DNA from: Rhodoferax sp. BAB1
GTDB lineage: Bacteria; Pseudomonadota; Gammaproteobacteria; Burkholderiales; Burkholderiaceae_C
NCBI RefSeq assembly: GCF_013334205.1
Contig: NZ_CP054424.1
Span: 1,012,001-1,076,000, forward strand
DNA: 64,000 nt
Reading direction: 5' to 3'
The notes under the pieces are model-generated. The model searched no databases. It saw only the letters and a program-made list of their open reading frames with translations, and was not told the origin of the DNA. Below are positions 1 to 8,751 of this stretch, piece after piece. Position 1 is the first letter of the stretch. Every line of letters starts with the position of its first letter. Both the position numbers and the translations under genes were made by a program.

Positions 1-354
1 GGTTCCCTGGTGGTCATGGACCGTGGCGACCTGGTGGGCATGCTCACCTTCCGCGAGGTGATCCAGCAGGTGGTGAAGAACAAGGGCAGCGTGGGCGCCA
101 GCAACGTGCGCACGGCCATGGACAGCGCCCCCCTGACCTGCGACGTGGAGACTGAGCTCGACGATGTGCGCCGCATGATGCTGGAGCGCCATGCGCGCTA
201 CATGCCCATCATGGACCAGAAGATGCTGATGGGCGTGATCAGCTTCTATGACGTCGCCAAGGCCGTGGTGGACAGCCAGGACTTCGAGAACAAGATGCTC
301 AAGGCCTATATCCGCGACTGGCCGCAGGACGACGTGCCCGAGTCCAAGTTCTAA
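1..354 (+). CDS. CBS-domain protein, 5' partial
   Basis: The frame is open from the first base of the window, so the N-terminus lies outside; 117 residues are visible. The tail of one CBS motif (LVVMDRGDLVGMLTFREV) is followed by a complete second one, from VRTAMDSAP to MLMGVISFYDVAKAV. Paired CBS motifs form a Bateman module that usually binds adenine nucleotides or S-adenosylmethionine and regulates a partner. No other domain is seen before the stop, so this may be a stand-alone cytosolic CBS-pair protein, but an N-terminal domain could be missing. The gene converges on phaZ, whose stop lies two bases away. Confidence 0.85.
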   Translation, partial: GSLVVMDRGDLVGMLTFREVIQQVVKNKGSVGASNVRTAMDSAPLTCDVETELDDVRRMMLERHARYMPIMDQKMLMGVISFYDVAKAVVDSQDFENKMLKAYIRDWPQDDVPESKF

Positions 355-355
355 G

Positions 356-1576
356 CTAGCCCAGGCTGGCGTGGATCATCTCGCGCACGCGCGGGTAGAT
401 CTGCTGGTTCCACTTGCGGCCGCTGAAGACGCCGTAGTGCCCCACCCCGGTCTGGACGTGGTGGGTCTTCATGTAGGGGCGGATGCCGGTGCACAGGTCC
501 TGCGCTGCCACCGTCTGCCCGATCGAGCAGATATCGTCCCGCTCGCCTTCCACCGTCATCAAGGCCGTGCGCCGGATGGCCCTGGGGTTGACCAGGCGGC
601 CCCGGTACATGAGCTTGCCCAGCGCCAGGTCGTAGGTCTGGAACACCTTTTCCACGGTCTCCAGGTAGAACTCGGCGGGCAGGTCGTTCACCGCCAGGTA
701 CTCCTCGTAGAACAGGCGCACGGCGTTGGCCTTCTCGATGTCGCCGTCCACCAGGTGCCGGTACAGGTCCTGGAAGGACTTCTTGTGGCGCTCCAGGTTC
801 ATGCTCAGGAAGGCGCTGAGCTGCACGAAACCCGGGTAGACCCGCCGCATGTAGCCGGCATGGGGCAGGGGTACGTGGCTGATGAGGTTTTTCTCGAACC
901 AGTCTATGGGTTGGCTGGTGGCCAGCTGGTTGACCCCCGTGGGGTTGACGCGGCAGTCCACCGGGCCGGCCATCAGCGTCAGGCTGCGCGGCTGGGCCGG
1001 GTTGTTGTCTTCGGCCATCAGGGCCGTGGCTGCCAGCGCGGCCACGCAGGGCTGGCAGACGGCCACCACATGGCTGCCCGGGCCGATGGCCTCCACGAAG
1101 CGGATCATGTGCTCGATGTAGTCGTCCAGGCCGAAGGGGCCGTGGCGCAGTGACACGTCGCGCGCGTTGTGCCAGTCGGTGATGTAGACGTCGTGGTCCT
1201 GCAGCAGGGTGCGCACGGTTTCGCGTAGCAGCGTGGCGAAATGGCCCGACAACGGTGCCACCAGCAGCACGGGCGGCTGGTAGGGCAGGTCGGCCGGGCT
1301 TTCCTTTTTGAAGCGCAGCAGGGTGCCGAAGGGGGTGCGCAGCACGCTTTCTTCGGTCACGGCCAGCTTGCGCTCGCCCACCAAAACCGATGTGATGCCG
1401 TAGGCCGGGCGCGTGTGGGTCAGGCGCAGGCGCGAAAACACCTCCATCGAGGCCGCGAGCTTGCGCAGCAGGCTGCCCTCGGTCCGGGGCAGCCAGAAGC
1501 TGGCGCCGCCGCTCTGGGCCAGCAGGCGCAGCGGCGACATCAGGTCCGATTGGGTCTGGTAGGCCTGGTAGAGCAT
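356..1576 (-). CDS. phaZ: intracellular polyhydroxyalkanoate depolymerase
   Basis: The 406-residue protein matches the intracellular PHB depolymerase family, which degrades native polyhydroxybutyrate granules in the cytoplasm to monomers and oligomers. The predicted nucleophile is a cysteine in AVCQPC at about residue 174, replacing the usual lipase-box serine, as in the Ralstonia-type enzymes. There is no signal peptide, as expected for an intracellular form. I chose the ATG at 1576 because AGGAAG lies just upstream; a longer frame starting at 1603 has nine extra residues and no better ribosome site. It implies a PHB-storing organism and fits with scoAB later in the window, which handles ketone-body CoA transfer. 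Confidence 0.93.
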   Translation of the reverse strand: MLYQAYQTQSDLMSPLRLLAQSGGASFWLPRTEGSLLRKLAASMEVFSRLRLTHTRPAYGITSVLVGERKLAVTEESVLRTPFGTLLRFKKESPADLPYQPPVLLVAPLSGHFATLLRETVRTLLQDHDVYITDWHNARDVSLRHGPFGLDDYIEHMIRFVEAIGPGSHVVAVCQPCVAALAATALMAEDNNPAQPRSLTLMAGPVDCRVNPTGVNQLATSQPIDWFEKNLISHVPLPHAGYMRRVYPGFVQLSAFLSMNLERHKKSFQDLYRHLVDGDIEKANAVRLFYEEYLAVNDLPAEFYLETVEKVFQTYDLALGKLMYRGRLVNPRAIRRTALMTVEGERDDICSIGQTVAAQDLCTGIRPYMKTHHVQTGVGHYGVFSGRKWNQQIYPRVREMIHASLG

Positions 1577-1705
1577 GGTGCTTCCTGACGCAAGATGGGG
1601 CATTTCGGAGGACGCAAGTTACGGGCCAGCTGAATACGCAGAAGCCGCCCGAGCTGGCACAAGCCTTGCGGGGTTTCCTGCACTTTCCGTGTTGAGGAGT
1701 GCGCC

Positions 1706-2371
1706 ATGGCCACAGCCATCCTGACGATCAGCAGCAAGAACTACGGCGCCTGGGCCCTGCGCGGCTGGCTTTTGGCCAGGCTGGCCGGCCTGGAGTTCAA
1801 GGAAAAGGTGATCCCGCCCGACGATCCGGCCATGAAGGCCGAGATGCTGCTGCTGGCGCCCAGCATGCTGGTTCCCATGCTGGAGCACGAGGGCGTCAAG
1901 GTCTGGGACACCCTGGCCATTGCGGAATACCTGCACGAAATCAAGCCCAAGGCCAAACTCCTGCCCACCGACATCAAGGCCCGCGCGCATTGCCGCGCGG
2001 TGTGCGGCGAGATGCATTCGGGGTTTGCATCGCTGCGCGCTGCGCTGCCCATGAACATCAAGGCGCATTTTCCGGGCTTCAAGATCTGGTCGCGCGCGCA
2101 GGCCGACGTGGACCGCGTGCTTGCGATCTGGCGCGAGTGCCTGAAGACCTACGGCGGGCCCTACCTCTTCGGCAAACAGCCGGGCATGGCCGACGCCATG
2201 TACGCGCCGGTGGTGACGCGCTTCCTGAGCTACGACGTCGCGCTGGACAAGGCCTGCACGGCCTACTGCAAGCACATCATGGCGCTGCCCGCCATGCAGG
2301 AGTGGGTGGCCGCCGCCAAGACCGAACCCGACGAAATCGACGAGCTCGACGAGCTCGACGCTGAATTTTGA
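1706..2371 (+). CDS. glutathione S-transferase family protein
   Basis: This 221-residue protein has the two-domain GST layout: an N-terminal thioredoxin fold (TISSKNYGAWALRGWL, residues 7-22) with a serine in the usual catalytic position, and an all-helical C-terminal domain. It probably conjugates or isomerises small electrophiles with glutathione in the cytosol; the substrate cannot be read from the sequence. A GAGGAG ribosome site precedes the ATG. The C-terminus is an acidic repeat (DEIDELDELDAEF) produced by a short tandem repeat of GACGAGCTC. It converges on the cupin gene across a hairpin-rich gap. Confidence 0.88.
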   Translation: MATAILTISSKNYGAWALRGWLLARLAGLEFKEKVIPPDDPAMKAEMLLLAPSMLVPMLEHEGVKVWDTLAIAEYLHEIKPKAKLLPTDIKARAHCRAVCGEMHSGFASLRAALPMNIKAHFPGFKIWSRAQADVDRVLAIWRECLKTYGGPYLFGKQPGMADAMYAPVVTRFLSYDVALDKACTAYCKHIMALPAMQEWVAAAKTEPDEIDELDELDAEF

Positions 2372-2543
2372 TGCACCCCCGAGGCGCTGCGCGCCCGGTG
2401 CACACAGCCTGAGGCTGTGGCTCTTCGGTCTGTCCAAGCCTGCGCAGGCAGGCTTGGAGCCGCAGCCTTCAGCCCCTCAAGGGGGCGCAGCCAGCGGCCT
2501 GGCGAAGCCAGTTCCGCGGCTGCCCCGCGAGTTCACTTCGAGG
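2372..2543. repeat. hairpin-rich intergenic repeat region
   Basis: This gap between convergent genes has no credible gene but several strong hairpins. CACAGCC/GGCTGTG occupies 2403-2419. CCAAGCCTGC/GCAGGCTTGG with a GCAG loop occupies 2434-2457. A third structure at 2482-2525 has an inner CTGGC/GCCAG stem and an outer GGGGCGCAGCC/GGCTGCCC stem. The third is one of two copies of a 44-base element; the other is at 23308-23351. The region may act as a bidirectional terminator or mRNA 3' stabiliser, but no T-tract is evident, so function is inferred. Confidence 0.75.
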
Positions 2544-2966
2544 CTATTTCCAGGGTGTGGGGTCGGGGATGGGGCAGACCGGCTCCACGTCCACCGACTT
2601 GAAATCGGCGGGCGAGACGATTTCCAGGTACTCCATGTCGGGCGAGTAGTCGAACAGATAGTGGCGTATGCCCGGGCGCTGGTGCACCACGTCGCCGGCC
2701 TCCACCAGGGTTTCCTTGTCCTCGTACATGAAGCGGGCCCAGCCCTTGATCATGATGACGATCTGGAAATCTGCCTCATGGCGGTGCCAGCCCGTGCCTT
2801 TTTCTGGTGCCATGTTCGCCTTGACCAGGTGCGCAATCACCTTGCCGTGGGTGGCGTCGGCGATGCCCAGGTCGCGGTACAGAAAGAAATCGCGCAGGCC
2901 GCCCGAGACGAAAGCGGTGTCGCCGGGTTTGATGTGCGAGAACTTGGTCGCGGTGCGGTCCAACAT
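2544..2966 (-). CDS. cupin-domain protein
   Basis: The 140-residue protein is a single small cupin barrel. GWHRHEADFQIVIMIKG (cupin motif 1) and PGIRHYLFDYSPDMEYLEI (motif 2) give the two histidine-bearing metal motifs. Single-domain cupins include small dioxygenases, isomerases and binding proteins, so the activity is unknown; ectoine-synthase-like or anti-sigma cupins are alternatives. The start at 2966 is fixed by a strong AGGAGG six bases upstream; a longer frame to 3050 lacks support. It is divergent from aroC. Confidence 0.85.
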   Translation of the reverse strand: MLDRTATKFSHIKPGDTAFVSGGLRDFFLYRDLGIADATHGKVIAHLVKANMAPEKGTGWHRHEADFQIVIMIKGWARFMYEDKETLVEAGDVVHQRPGIRHYLFDYSPDMEYLEIVSPADFKSVDVEPVCPIPDPTPWK

Positions 2967-3055
2967 GCGGTCCTCCTGTAGACAAGGAATGGTGCGGTGC
3001 AGCATGCATATTCCGTTCCAGAGGCCTTGCCGTTCGTCGGGGATAATCAAAGCCC

Positions 3056-4150
3056 ATGAGCGGCAACACCTTCGGACATCTCTTCACCGTCACCAACTTC
3101 GGTGAATCCCACGGCCCGGCCATAGGCTGCGTGATCGACGGCTGCCCGCCCGGCATGTCACTCAGCGAAGCCGACATCCAGCCCGACCTGGACCGTCGCC
3201 GCCCCGGTACTTCCAAGTTTGTCACCCAGCGCAACGAGCCCGATGCGGTGGAGATCATCTCCGGCGTCTACGAGGGAAAGACCACCGGCACGCCCATCTG
3301 CCTGCTCATCAGGAACACCGACCAGCGCAGCAAGGACTACGGGCAGATCCTGCAGACCTTCCGCCCTGGCCACGCCGACTACAGCTACTGGCGCAAATAC
3401 GGCATCCGCGACCCGCGTGGCGGCGGCCGTTCCTCGGCCCGCCTGACCGCGCCCATGGTGGCCGCCGGCGCCGTGGCCAAGAAGTGGCTGAAGGAAAAAT
3501 TCGGCACCGGGTTCCGCGGCTGCATGACACAGATCGGCGAAATCGCCATCCCCTTCGAGTCCTGGGAGCACGTGCCGAACAACCCTTTCTTCGCCCCGGT
3601 GGCCGACGTGTCGGCGCTGGAGAGTTATATGGAGGCGCTGCGCAAATCGGGCGACTCCTGCGGCGCGCGCCTGCGTGTGACGGCCACCAACATGCCCGTG
3701 GGCCTGGGCGAACCCCTGTTCGACAAGCTCGACGCCGACATTGCCTACGCCATGATGGGCATCAATGCCGTCAAGGGCGTGGAGATCGGTTACGGTTTTG
3801 CCAGCGTGAGCGACAAGGGCAGCACGCATGGCGACGCGCTCACGCCGGAAGGCTTCAAGGGCAACAAGGCCGGCGGCGTGCTGGGTGGCATCAGCACCGG
3901 GCAGGACCTGGAAGTCTCCATCGCCATCAAGCCCACCAGCTCCATCCTCATCCCGCGCGAGTCGATCGACACGGCGGGCCACAGCACCGAAGTCATCACC
4001 AAGGGCCGCCATGACCCCTGCGTGGGCATCCGCGCCACGCCGATTGCCGAGGCCATGCTGGCCCTGGTGGTGATGGATCACGCGTTGCGGCATCGCGCAC
4101 AGTGCGGCGATGTGGTGTTGCCGATCGATCCCATTCCCGGTTCCATTTAA
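3056..4150 (+). CDS. aroC: chorismate synthase
   Basis: This 364-residue cytosolic enzyme makes chorismate from 5-enolpyruvylshikimate-3-phosphate, the last step of the shikimate pathway, using reduced FMN. Family signatures are all present: GESHGPAIG near the N-terminus, [14 protein letters not shown] and RGGGRSSAR. Length is typical. There is no clear Shine-Dalgarno sequence; GATAAT at 3042-3047 sits eight bases before the ATG, so the message may be leaderless or nearly so. The class II aldolase gene starts four bases after the stop and is probably co-transcribed. Confidence 0.97.
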   Translation: MSGNTFGHLFTVTNFGESHGPAIGCVIDGCPPGMSLSEADIQPDLDRRRPGTSKFVTQRNEPDAVEIISGVYEGKTTGTPICLLIRNTDQRSKDYGQILQTFRPGHADYSYWRKYGIRDPRGGGRSSARLTAPMVAAGAVAKKWLKEKFGTGFRGCMTQIGEIAIPFESWEHVPNNPFFAPVADVSALESYMEALRKSGDSCGARLRVTATNMPVGLGEPLFDKLDADIAYAMMGINAVKGVEIGYGFASVSDKGSTHGDALTPEGFKGNKAGGVLGGISTGQDLEVSIAIKPTSSILIPRESIDTAGHSTEVITKGRHDPCVGIRATPIAEAMLALVVMDHALRHRAQCGDVVLPIDPIPGSI

Positions 4151-4153
4151 ACC

Positions 4154-4903
4154 ATGTCTGCTGCGCGGATGACCGAGGCCGAACGCGCCACGCGCGTCGA
4201 TCTGGCCGCAGCCTACCGCCTGGCCGCCCTGAACGGCTGGGACGACACCATCTACACCCACATCTCCGCGGCCGTGCCGGGCGAGGAGGGGGTGTATCTC
4301 ATCAATCCCTACGGCCTGCTGTTCGAGGAGGTCTGCGCCTCCAACCTCGTCAAGGTCAATACGCGTGCCGAAAAGCTCGATGACTCGCCCTATAGCGTGA
4401 ACCCCACGGGTTTTGCCATCCACGGCGCCATCCATGCAGCGCGCGCCAGCGCACGCTGCGTGCTGCACCTGCATACCGAATGGGGCCTGGCCCTGGCCAT
4501 GGTGCCCGGCGGCCTGCTGCCCACCACCCAGCACGCCATGCGCCTGTTCCATCGCCTGGGCCGCCACGCCTACGAGGGCCTGGCCCTCAGCGATGCCGAG
4601 GGGCAGCGCCTGGTGCAGAACCTCGGTCAACTCGACGGCCTGATCCTGGAGAATCACGGCACCCTGACCGTGGGCCGCACCGTGGCCGAGGCCTATATGC
4701 TCATGCACCACCTGGAGCGCGCCGCACGGGCCCAGCTGCGCGCCATGGCCGCCACCGGTGGCCAGGTGCTGACGGCAAACGATGAAGTGGCTGCACGTAC
4801 CTATGCCCAGTGGGTTGGTGACGGCAGCGAACGCGACGGCGACGCCGAATGGCCGGCCCTGCTGCGCAAGCTCGACAAGATCGATCCCTCGTACAAGAAC
4901 TGA
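4154..4903 (+). CDS. class II aldolase/adducin family protein
   Basis: This 249-residue protein belongs to the zinc-dependent class II aldolase/adducin family. It has the N-terminal GWDDTIYTHIS segment, the histidine pair in LHLHTEW (zinc ligands) and the LENHGTLTVGRT segment. Members include fuculose-phosphate aldolase, ribulose-phosphate epimerase and decarboxylating or adducin-like forms, and the substrate here is not evident. It starts four bases after aroC and is followed by a tautomerase and a transporter, which suggests a small sugar-acid or keto-acid catabolic unit. Confidence 0.88.
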   Translation: MSAARMTEAERATRVDLAAAYRLAALNGWDDTIYTHISAAVPGEEGVYLINPYGLLFEEVCASNLVKVNTRAEKLDDSPYSVNPTGFAIHGAIHAARASARCVLHLHTEWGLALAMVPGGLLPTTQHAMRLFHRLGRHAYEGLALSDAEGQRLVQNLGQLDGLILENHGTLTVGRTVAEAYMLMHHLERAARAQLRAMAATGGQVLTANDEVAARTYAQWVGDGSERDGDAEWPALLRKLDKIDPSYKN

Positions 4904-4926
4904 ACTGTTAACCAAGGAGTCCAACC

Positions 4927-5118
4927 ATGCCCACCATCCGCGTCGACATGTTCGAAGGCCGTACGCCCGAGCAGAAGCGTGAATTCGTCAAGGCCCTCAC
5001 CGAGGCCACCGTCAAGGCCCTGGGCACTTCGCCCGATGCCGTGGACGTGATCCTCACCGACATCAAGAAATCGGACTGGGCCACGGGCGGCGTGCTCTGG
5101 AGCGAGCAGAAGAAATAA
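4927..5118 (+). CDS. 4-oxalocrotonate tautomerase family protein
   Basis: This 63-residue protein has the size and N-terminal proline (Pro2 after Met1 removal) of the 4-oxalocrotonate tautomerase family, in which the proline amine is the general base for keto-enol tautomerisation. Family features are VDMFEGRTPEQKREFVKAL and VILTDIKKSDWATGG. Subunits of this size form hexamers. AAGGAG lies upstream of the ATG. It lies between the aldolase and the MFS transporter and probably acts on the same 2-keto or 2-hydroxydienoate intermediate. Confidence 0.92.
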   Translation: MPTIRVDMFEGRTPEQKREFVKALTEATVKALGTSPDAVDVILTDIKKSDWATGGVLWSEQKK

Positions 5119-5130
5119 GGGGCGCTCCCC

Positions 5131-6315
5131 GTGCCGAGCGTGCGCCGCCACCTGCTGCCTTTCTCGGCCCTGTCGGCGAGCTATTTCGCGCACATCGGCT
5201 TCTTCAACCCCTACTTGCCGCTGTGGCTCAAGGACCGGGGTTACAGCCTGCTGGTCATCAGCCTCTTGACGGCGGTGCCCGCGGTTACGCGCCTGGTCGG
5301 GCCCTATGCCTGGGGCGCCCTGAGCGACCACACGGGTGAGCGCGTCAAGCTGCTGCGGTATGCGGCCACCACCGCGCTGATCATGTCGCTGGGCCTGTGG
5401 GTAGAGGCCGGCGTGGCCTGGCTGGCCGGGGTGCTGTTCCTCATGTTCCTGCACACCAGTGCCATGATGCCCATGAGCGAGGCGGCCATGGCGCATCTGG
5501 TGAGTGCCGGCGGCGCCTTCGATGCCAGGCGCTACGGCCGGGTGCGGCTATGGGGTTCGCTGGGTTTCCTGGTCACCGTGTTCACGGCCGGTGCCTGGTT
5601 CGAGCACTACGGCATGGGCCACTTCCCGGCCTGGACCGTGGTCTCCATGGCCCTGGTGGTGGCGTGCGTCTGGTGGCTGCCCGACCTCAAGGAAGAGCTG
5701 CACCCGCATGAGCAGAAGCGCCCGCTGCTGCCCATCCTGCGCCAGCGGCCGGTGCAGTGGTTTTTCGCCTCGGCTTTTTTCCATGTGCTGGCGCACATGG
5801 GTGTCTACATCTACTTCTCGCTGCACCTCGACGCGCTGGGTTACAGCAAGACCGTGATCGGCCTGATGTGGGGCATTTCGGTGGTGGTGGAGATCGTCTG
5901 GTTCTACACGCAGAGCCGCTGGCTGCCGCTGCTCAGCCTGAGCGGCTGGCTGCTGCTGTGCGCTGCGCTCACGGTGCTGCGCATGGGCCTGACGGCTGGC
6001 GGTGCGGCCTTGTGGCCGGTGCTGCTGCTGGCGCAGTGCCTGCACGCCTTCACCTTTGCCGCGCACCATGCGGTTTGCATCGCGCTGCTTTCACACCATT
6101 TCCCCGGCAGCCTGCGCGGGCGCGGCCAGGCGCTGTACACCGTGTTGGCCTATGGCGTGCCCGGTGTGCTGGGCGGGCTGGTGGGGGGCCTGCTGACAAC
6201 CCGTTGGGGCCTGGCCAGTGTGTTCTGGGCCGGCCTGCTCTGCAGTGCGCTGGCCACGCTCTGTGCGTGGCGGGTCTGGCGCCACTTGCATGGCCCGCAC
6301 CACGCCGTCCGCTAG
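5131..6315 (+). CDS. MFS transporter, HcaT/LacY-like
   Basis: The 394-residue protein has about twelve hydrophobic helices, no signal peptide, and an MFS loop motif in ALSDHTGERVKLLR. It resembles the LacY-like branch that includes the 3-phenylpropionate permease HcaT, so aromatic acid or sugar uptake is plausible. The start is GTG, 12 bases after the tautomerase stop, with GGGGCG upstream. It is the last gene of the run that begins with aroC. Its 3' end overlaps the nitroreductase stop by four bases on the opposite strand. Confidence 0.85.
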   Translation: MPSVRRHLLPFSALSASYFAHIGFFNPYLPLWLKDRGYSLLVISLLTAVPAVTRLVGPYAWGALSDHTGERVKLLRYAATTALIMSLGLWVEAGVAWLAGVLFLMFLHTSAMMPMSEAAMAHLVSAGGAFDARRYGRVRLWGSLGFLVTVFTAGAWFEHYGMGHFPAWTVVSMALVVACVWWLPDLKEELHPHEQKRPLLPILRQRPVQWFFASAFFHVLAHMGVYIYFSLHLDALGYSKTVIGLMWGISVVVEIVWFYTQSRWLPLLSLSGWLLLCAALTVLRMGLTAGGAALWPVLLLAQCLHAFTFAAHHAVCIALLSHHFPGSLRGRGQALYTVLAYGVPGVLGGLVGGLLTTRWGLASVFWAGLLCSALATLCAWRVWRHLHGPHHAVR

Positions 6316-6905
6316 CCAGGTTTCCAGGCCGAGAGCAGCGGCGCTGAGGCCTCGTCCTTCTCGCGCGGCTCCAGCCCGCGTGTGGGCGTGCCGATGCAGG
6401 TGAAACCCACCAGCTGTTCGCCTTCCTCGCAGAAGGCCTGTACCAGCGCCGGGTGCTGGCATTTGCGTCCGCTCAGGATCTTGGCCCCGAAGCCCTGGCT
6501 GTGCAGGGCGTTCATGAAATTGCCCATGGCGGCCCCCACGCAGATCCACTGCTCGTGCGGCGGGACTTTTTCCACGTTCGAATCTATGCGCGCCACCCAG
6601 GCCACCAGTACCGGGCCGTTCCAGGCGCGTTCGCGTTCGGTGGCCACCTCTTCCTCGCTCTTGCCGGCGTCGCGCGCGAACTGCTCGAACAGCGCGGCCA
6701 GTGCCGGGCGCTGGGCTTCCTCTATGGTCACCAGGCGCCAGGGCTGCAGGCGGCCGTGGTTGGGCGCGCGCAGCGCGGCCTGCACCGCCAGCGCCAGCTG
6801 TTGCGCGTCGGGTCCGGGGGCCACCATCCAGCGCGGGCCCAGTGAGTGGCGGCTCAGCAGGGCGGCCAGGGCCGGGGGCAGGGCGGTTTGCAGGCGATCG
6901 TTCAT
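6312..6905 (-). CDS. nitroreductase family protein (YdjA-like)
   Basis: This 197-residue protein is an FMN-dependent nitroreductase-fold oxidoreductase. It shows RAPNHGRLQPWRLVTIEEAQ (flavin-binding N-terminal segment) and GAAMGNFMNALHSQGFGAKIL (central helix and loop). Size and layout match the compact YdjA type. It would use NAD(P)H to reduce nitro compounds or quinones in the cytosol; its native substrate is unknown. The start at 6905 lies five bases after the amidase stop, so the two genes are probably an operon. Confidence 0.88.
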   Translation of the reverse strand: MNDRLQTALPPALAALLSRHSLGPRWMVAPGPDAQQLALAVQAALRAPNHGRLQPWRLVTIEEAQRPALAALFEQFARDAGKSEEEVATERERAWNGPVLVAWVARIDSNVEKVPPHEQWICVGAAMGNFMNALHSQGFGAKILSGRKCQHPALVQAFCEEGEQLVGFTCIGTPTRGLEPREKDEASAPLLSAWKPG

Positions 6906-6910
6906 GCCGC

Positions 6911-8197
6911 TCAGTACCTCAGGCGTTCGTGGATGCGCTGCGCCGCGGCCAGCAGCTTGTGGTCTTCGCCCATGCGCCCGACCAGTTGCAGGCCCACGGG
7001 CAGTCCCCTGGCGTTCCGGGTCAAGGGCAGGTGCACGGCCGGCAGGCCCAGCAGCGACCAGCTGCGGCAGAACAGGGGGTCGCCGGTGGCCGCCAGGCCG
7101 GCCGGTGCCGCGCCCATGGTGCTGGGTGTGAGCAGCACGTCGTGCCGCTCGAACAGGGCGTCGATGCGCAGGCGCCACTCGGCCGTGCGCTGCAGGTTGG
7201 CCGCGTGCGCGGCGCCGTCCATGCTGATGCCCGCGTCCAGCAGGGCCACCAGCTGGGGGCTCAGCGCCTCGCGGTGGCGCAGGCGCTCGAAGCTCAGTGA
7301 ACGCGCCATCTCGAAGGTCATCACGTCTTTCTGCAGCTGCATCAGTTCGCCGAAGTCCTGCGGCACGGTGACGTCCTGGCAGCTGTCGCTGTTGCGGGCC
7401 AGTGCCTGGGTGGCCTGTTCCCAGGCCTTCTGGGTATCGGCGTCGGCCTGTGGCCAGGAGGGCGAGGGGCACAGGCCGATGCGCAGCGTGCCGTGTTCGT
7501 GGGCTTCGAGCAGGCGCAGGTCGCCGGTGAGCACGGCGCCCAGCAGGGCCACGTCGCGCACGCCCTGGCCGAAGCCGCCGATCACGTCCATCGCGGGCGA
7601 GAGGCTTTTTACACCAGCGCCCACCACACGGCCCAGGCTGGGCTTGTAACCCACCACGCCGCAGTAGGCGGCAGGGCGGATGATGGAGCCGGCCGTCTGC
7701 GTGCCCAGGGCCAGCGGCACCATGTGGTCGGCCACGGCGGCGGCCGAGCCGCTGGAGGAGCCGCCCGGCGTGTGCAGGGCGTTGTGCGGATTGACCGTGG
7801 GGCCGGGGGCGAAGTAGGCGAATTCGGTGGTCACGGTCTTGCCTAGCACCACGGCGCCGGCCTCGCGGCATAGCGTCACGCTGGCGGCGTCGGCCGCGGG
7901 GCGGTGGTGGGCGTAGACCGCCGAGCCGTAGGCCGTGGGCAGGTCTGTGGTGTCGAAGATGTCCTTCACGCCCAGGGGCAGGCCGTGCAGCGGGCCGCGC
8001 ACAGGGCCGTTGTCCAGCGCGCGGGCTTGAGCCAGGGCGGCGACGGCGTCGATGTGCACGAAGGCATGGATGTCGTCATTGCGTGCGGCCACGCGTTCCA
8101 GGCAGGCCCGCACCAGGTCTTCGGCCTTGAGTTCGCGCCGCGCCAGCAGGGTGGCGGCCTGGGCGGCGCCGAGTTCATGCAGCTTGGGGGTGGTCAT
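6911..8197 (-). CDS. amidase (amidase-signature family)
   Basis: The 428-residue protein is an amidase-signature hydrolase. The Ser-cisSer-Lys triad is readable: Lys78 in LGVKDIFDT, the cis-Ser in TPGGSSSGSAAA (about 147-149) and the nucleophile Ser171 in TQTAGSIIRPAA. Such enzymes cleave simple or aryl amides. GatA of the tRNA amidotransferase is the close relative, but no gatB or gatC is adjacent, so a catabolic amidase is more likely. It precedes the nitroreductase by five bases. Confidence 0.9.
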   Translation of the reverse strand: MTTPKLHELGAAQAATLLARRELKAEDLVRACLERVAARNDDIHAFVHIDAVAALAQARALDNGPVRGPLHGLPLGVKDIFDTTDLPTAYGSAVYAHHRPAADAASVTLCREAGAVVLGKTVTTEFAYFAPGPTVNPHNALHTPGGSSSGSAAAVADHMVPLALGTQTAGSIIRPAAYCGVVGYKPSLGRVVGAGVKSLSPAMDVIGGFGQGVRDVALLGAVLTGDLRLLEAHEHGTLRIGLCPSPSWPQADADTQKAWEQATQALARNSDSCQDVTVPQDFGELMQLQKDVMTFEMARSLSFERLRHREALSPQLVALLDAGISMDGAAHAANLQRTAEWRLRIDALFERHDVLLTPSTMGAAPAGLAATGDPLFCRSWSLLGLPAVHLPLTRNARGLPVGLQLVGRMGEDHKLLAAAQRIHERLRY

Positions 8198-8295
8198 GGC
8201 GGTCTTCCTCGTGATTCTTGTTGTCGAATGGTAGCCGAGCCATGAACACTATTCCCAATGGCACAATTCCAGAAACCGGCACCCAGGAAATTTGC

Positions 8296-8751
8296 ATGAA
8301 AACCGTCCTCATCCTCAACGGCCCCAACCTCAACCTGCTCGGCACGCGCGAGCCGGCCGTTTATGGCGCCCAGACCCTGGCCGATGTGCAGGAACTGTGC
8401 GAACGCGCCAGCGCCGCCAACGGCCTCAAGCTGGATTTCCGCCAGAGCAACCACGAGGGCGAGCTGATCGACTGGATCCACGAGGCCGGCCGCCAGCAGG
8501 CTGCGGGCAAGCTGCTGGGCGTCATCCTCAACGCCGGGGCCTATACGCACACCAGCATCGCCCTGCACGACGCCATCAAGGGCGCCGGTGTGACGCTGAT
8601 CGAGCTGCACATCAGCAATGTGCATGCGCGCGAAGAGTTCCGCCACAAGTCCTGGATCTCGCCCGTGGCCAAGGCCGTGATGGCCGGCTTCGGTGTCAAC
8701 GGCTATGCGCTGGCCATCGCCGGCCTGGTGCAGTTGGCCGAGAAGAAATGA
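8296..8751 (+). CDS. aroQ: type II 3-dehydroquinate dehydratase
   Basis: This 151-residue enzyme dehydrates 3-dehydroquinate to 3-dehydroshikimate, step three of the shikimate pathway, as a dodecamer in the cytosol. The type II signature NGPNLNLLGTREPAVYG near the N-terminus and HISNVHAREEFRHKS near the C-terminus are intact. I chose the ATG at 8296, preceded by AGGAAA; an upstream in-frame ATG at 8218 would add 26 unconserved residues. Its stop overlaps the start of trhP in an ATGA junction, implying translational coupling. Confidence 0.96.
   Translation: MKTVLILNGPNLNLLGTREPAVYGAQTLADVQELCERASAANGLKLDFRQSNHEGELIDWIHEAGRQQAAGKLLGVILNAGAYTHTSIALHDAIKGAGVTLIELHISNVHAREEFRHKSWISPVAKAVMAGFGVNGYALAIAGLVQLAEKK

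Noticed and set aside
3158..4924. 588-codon minus-strand ORF antisense to aroC and the aldolase
   Set aside because: It overlaps well-defined genes and has the Gly/Ala/His/Arg-rich composition of a frame shadow in high-GC DNA.
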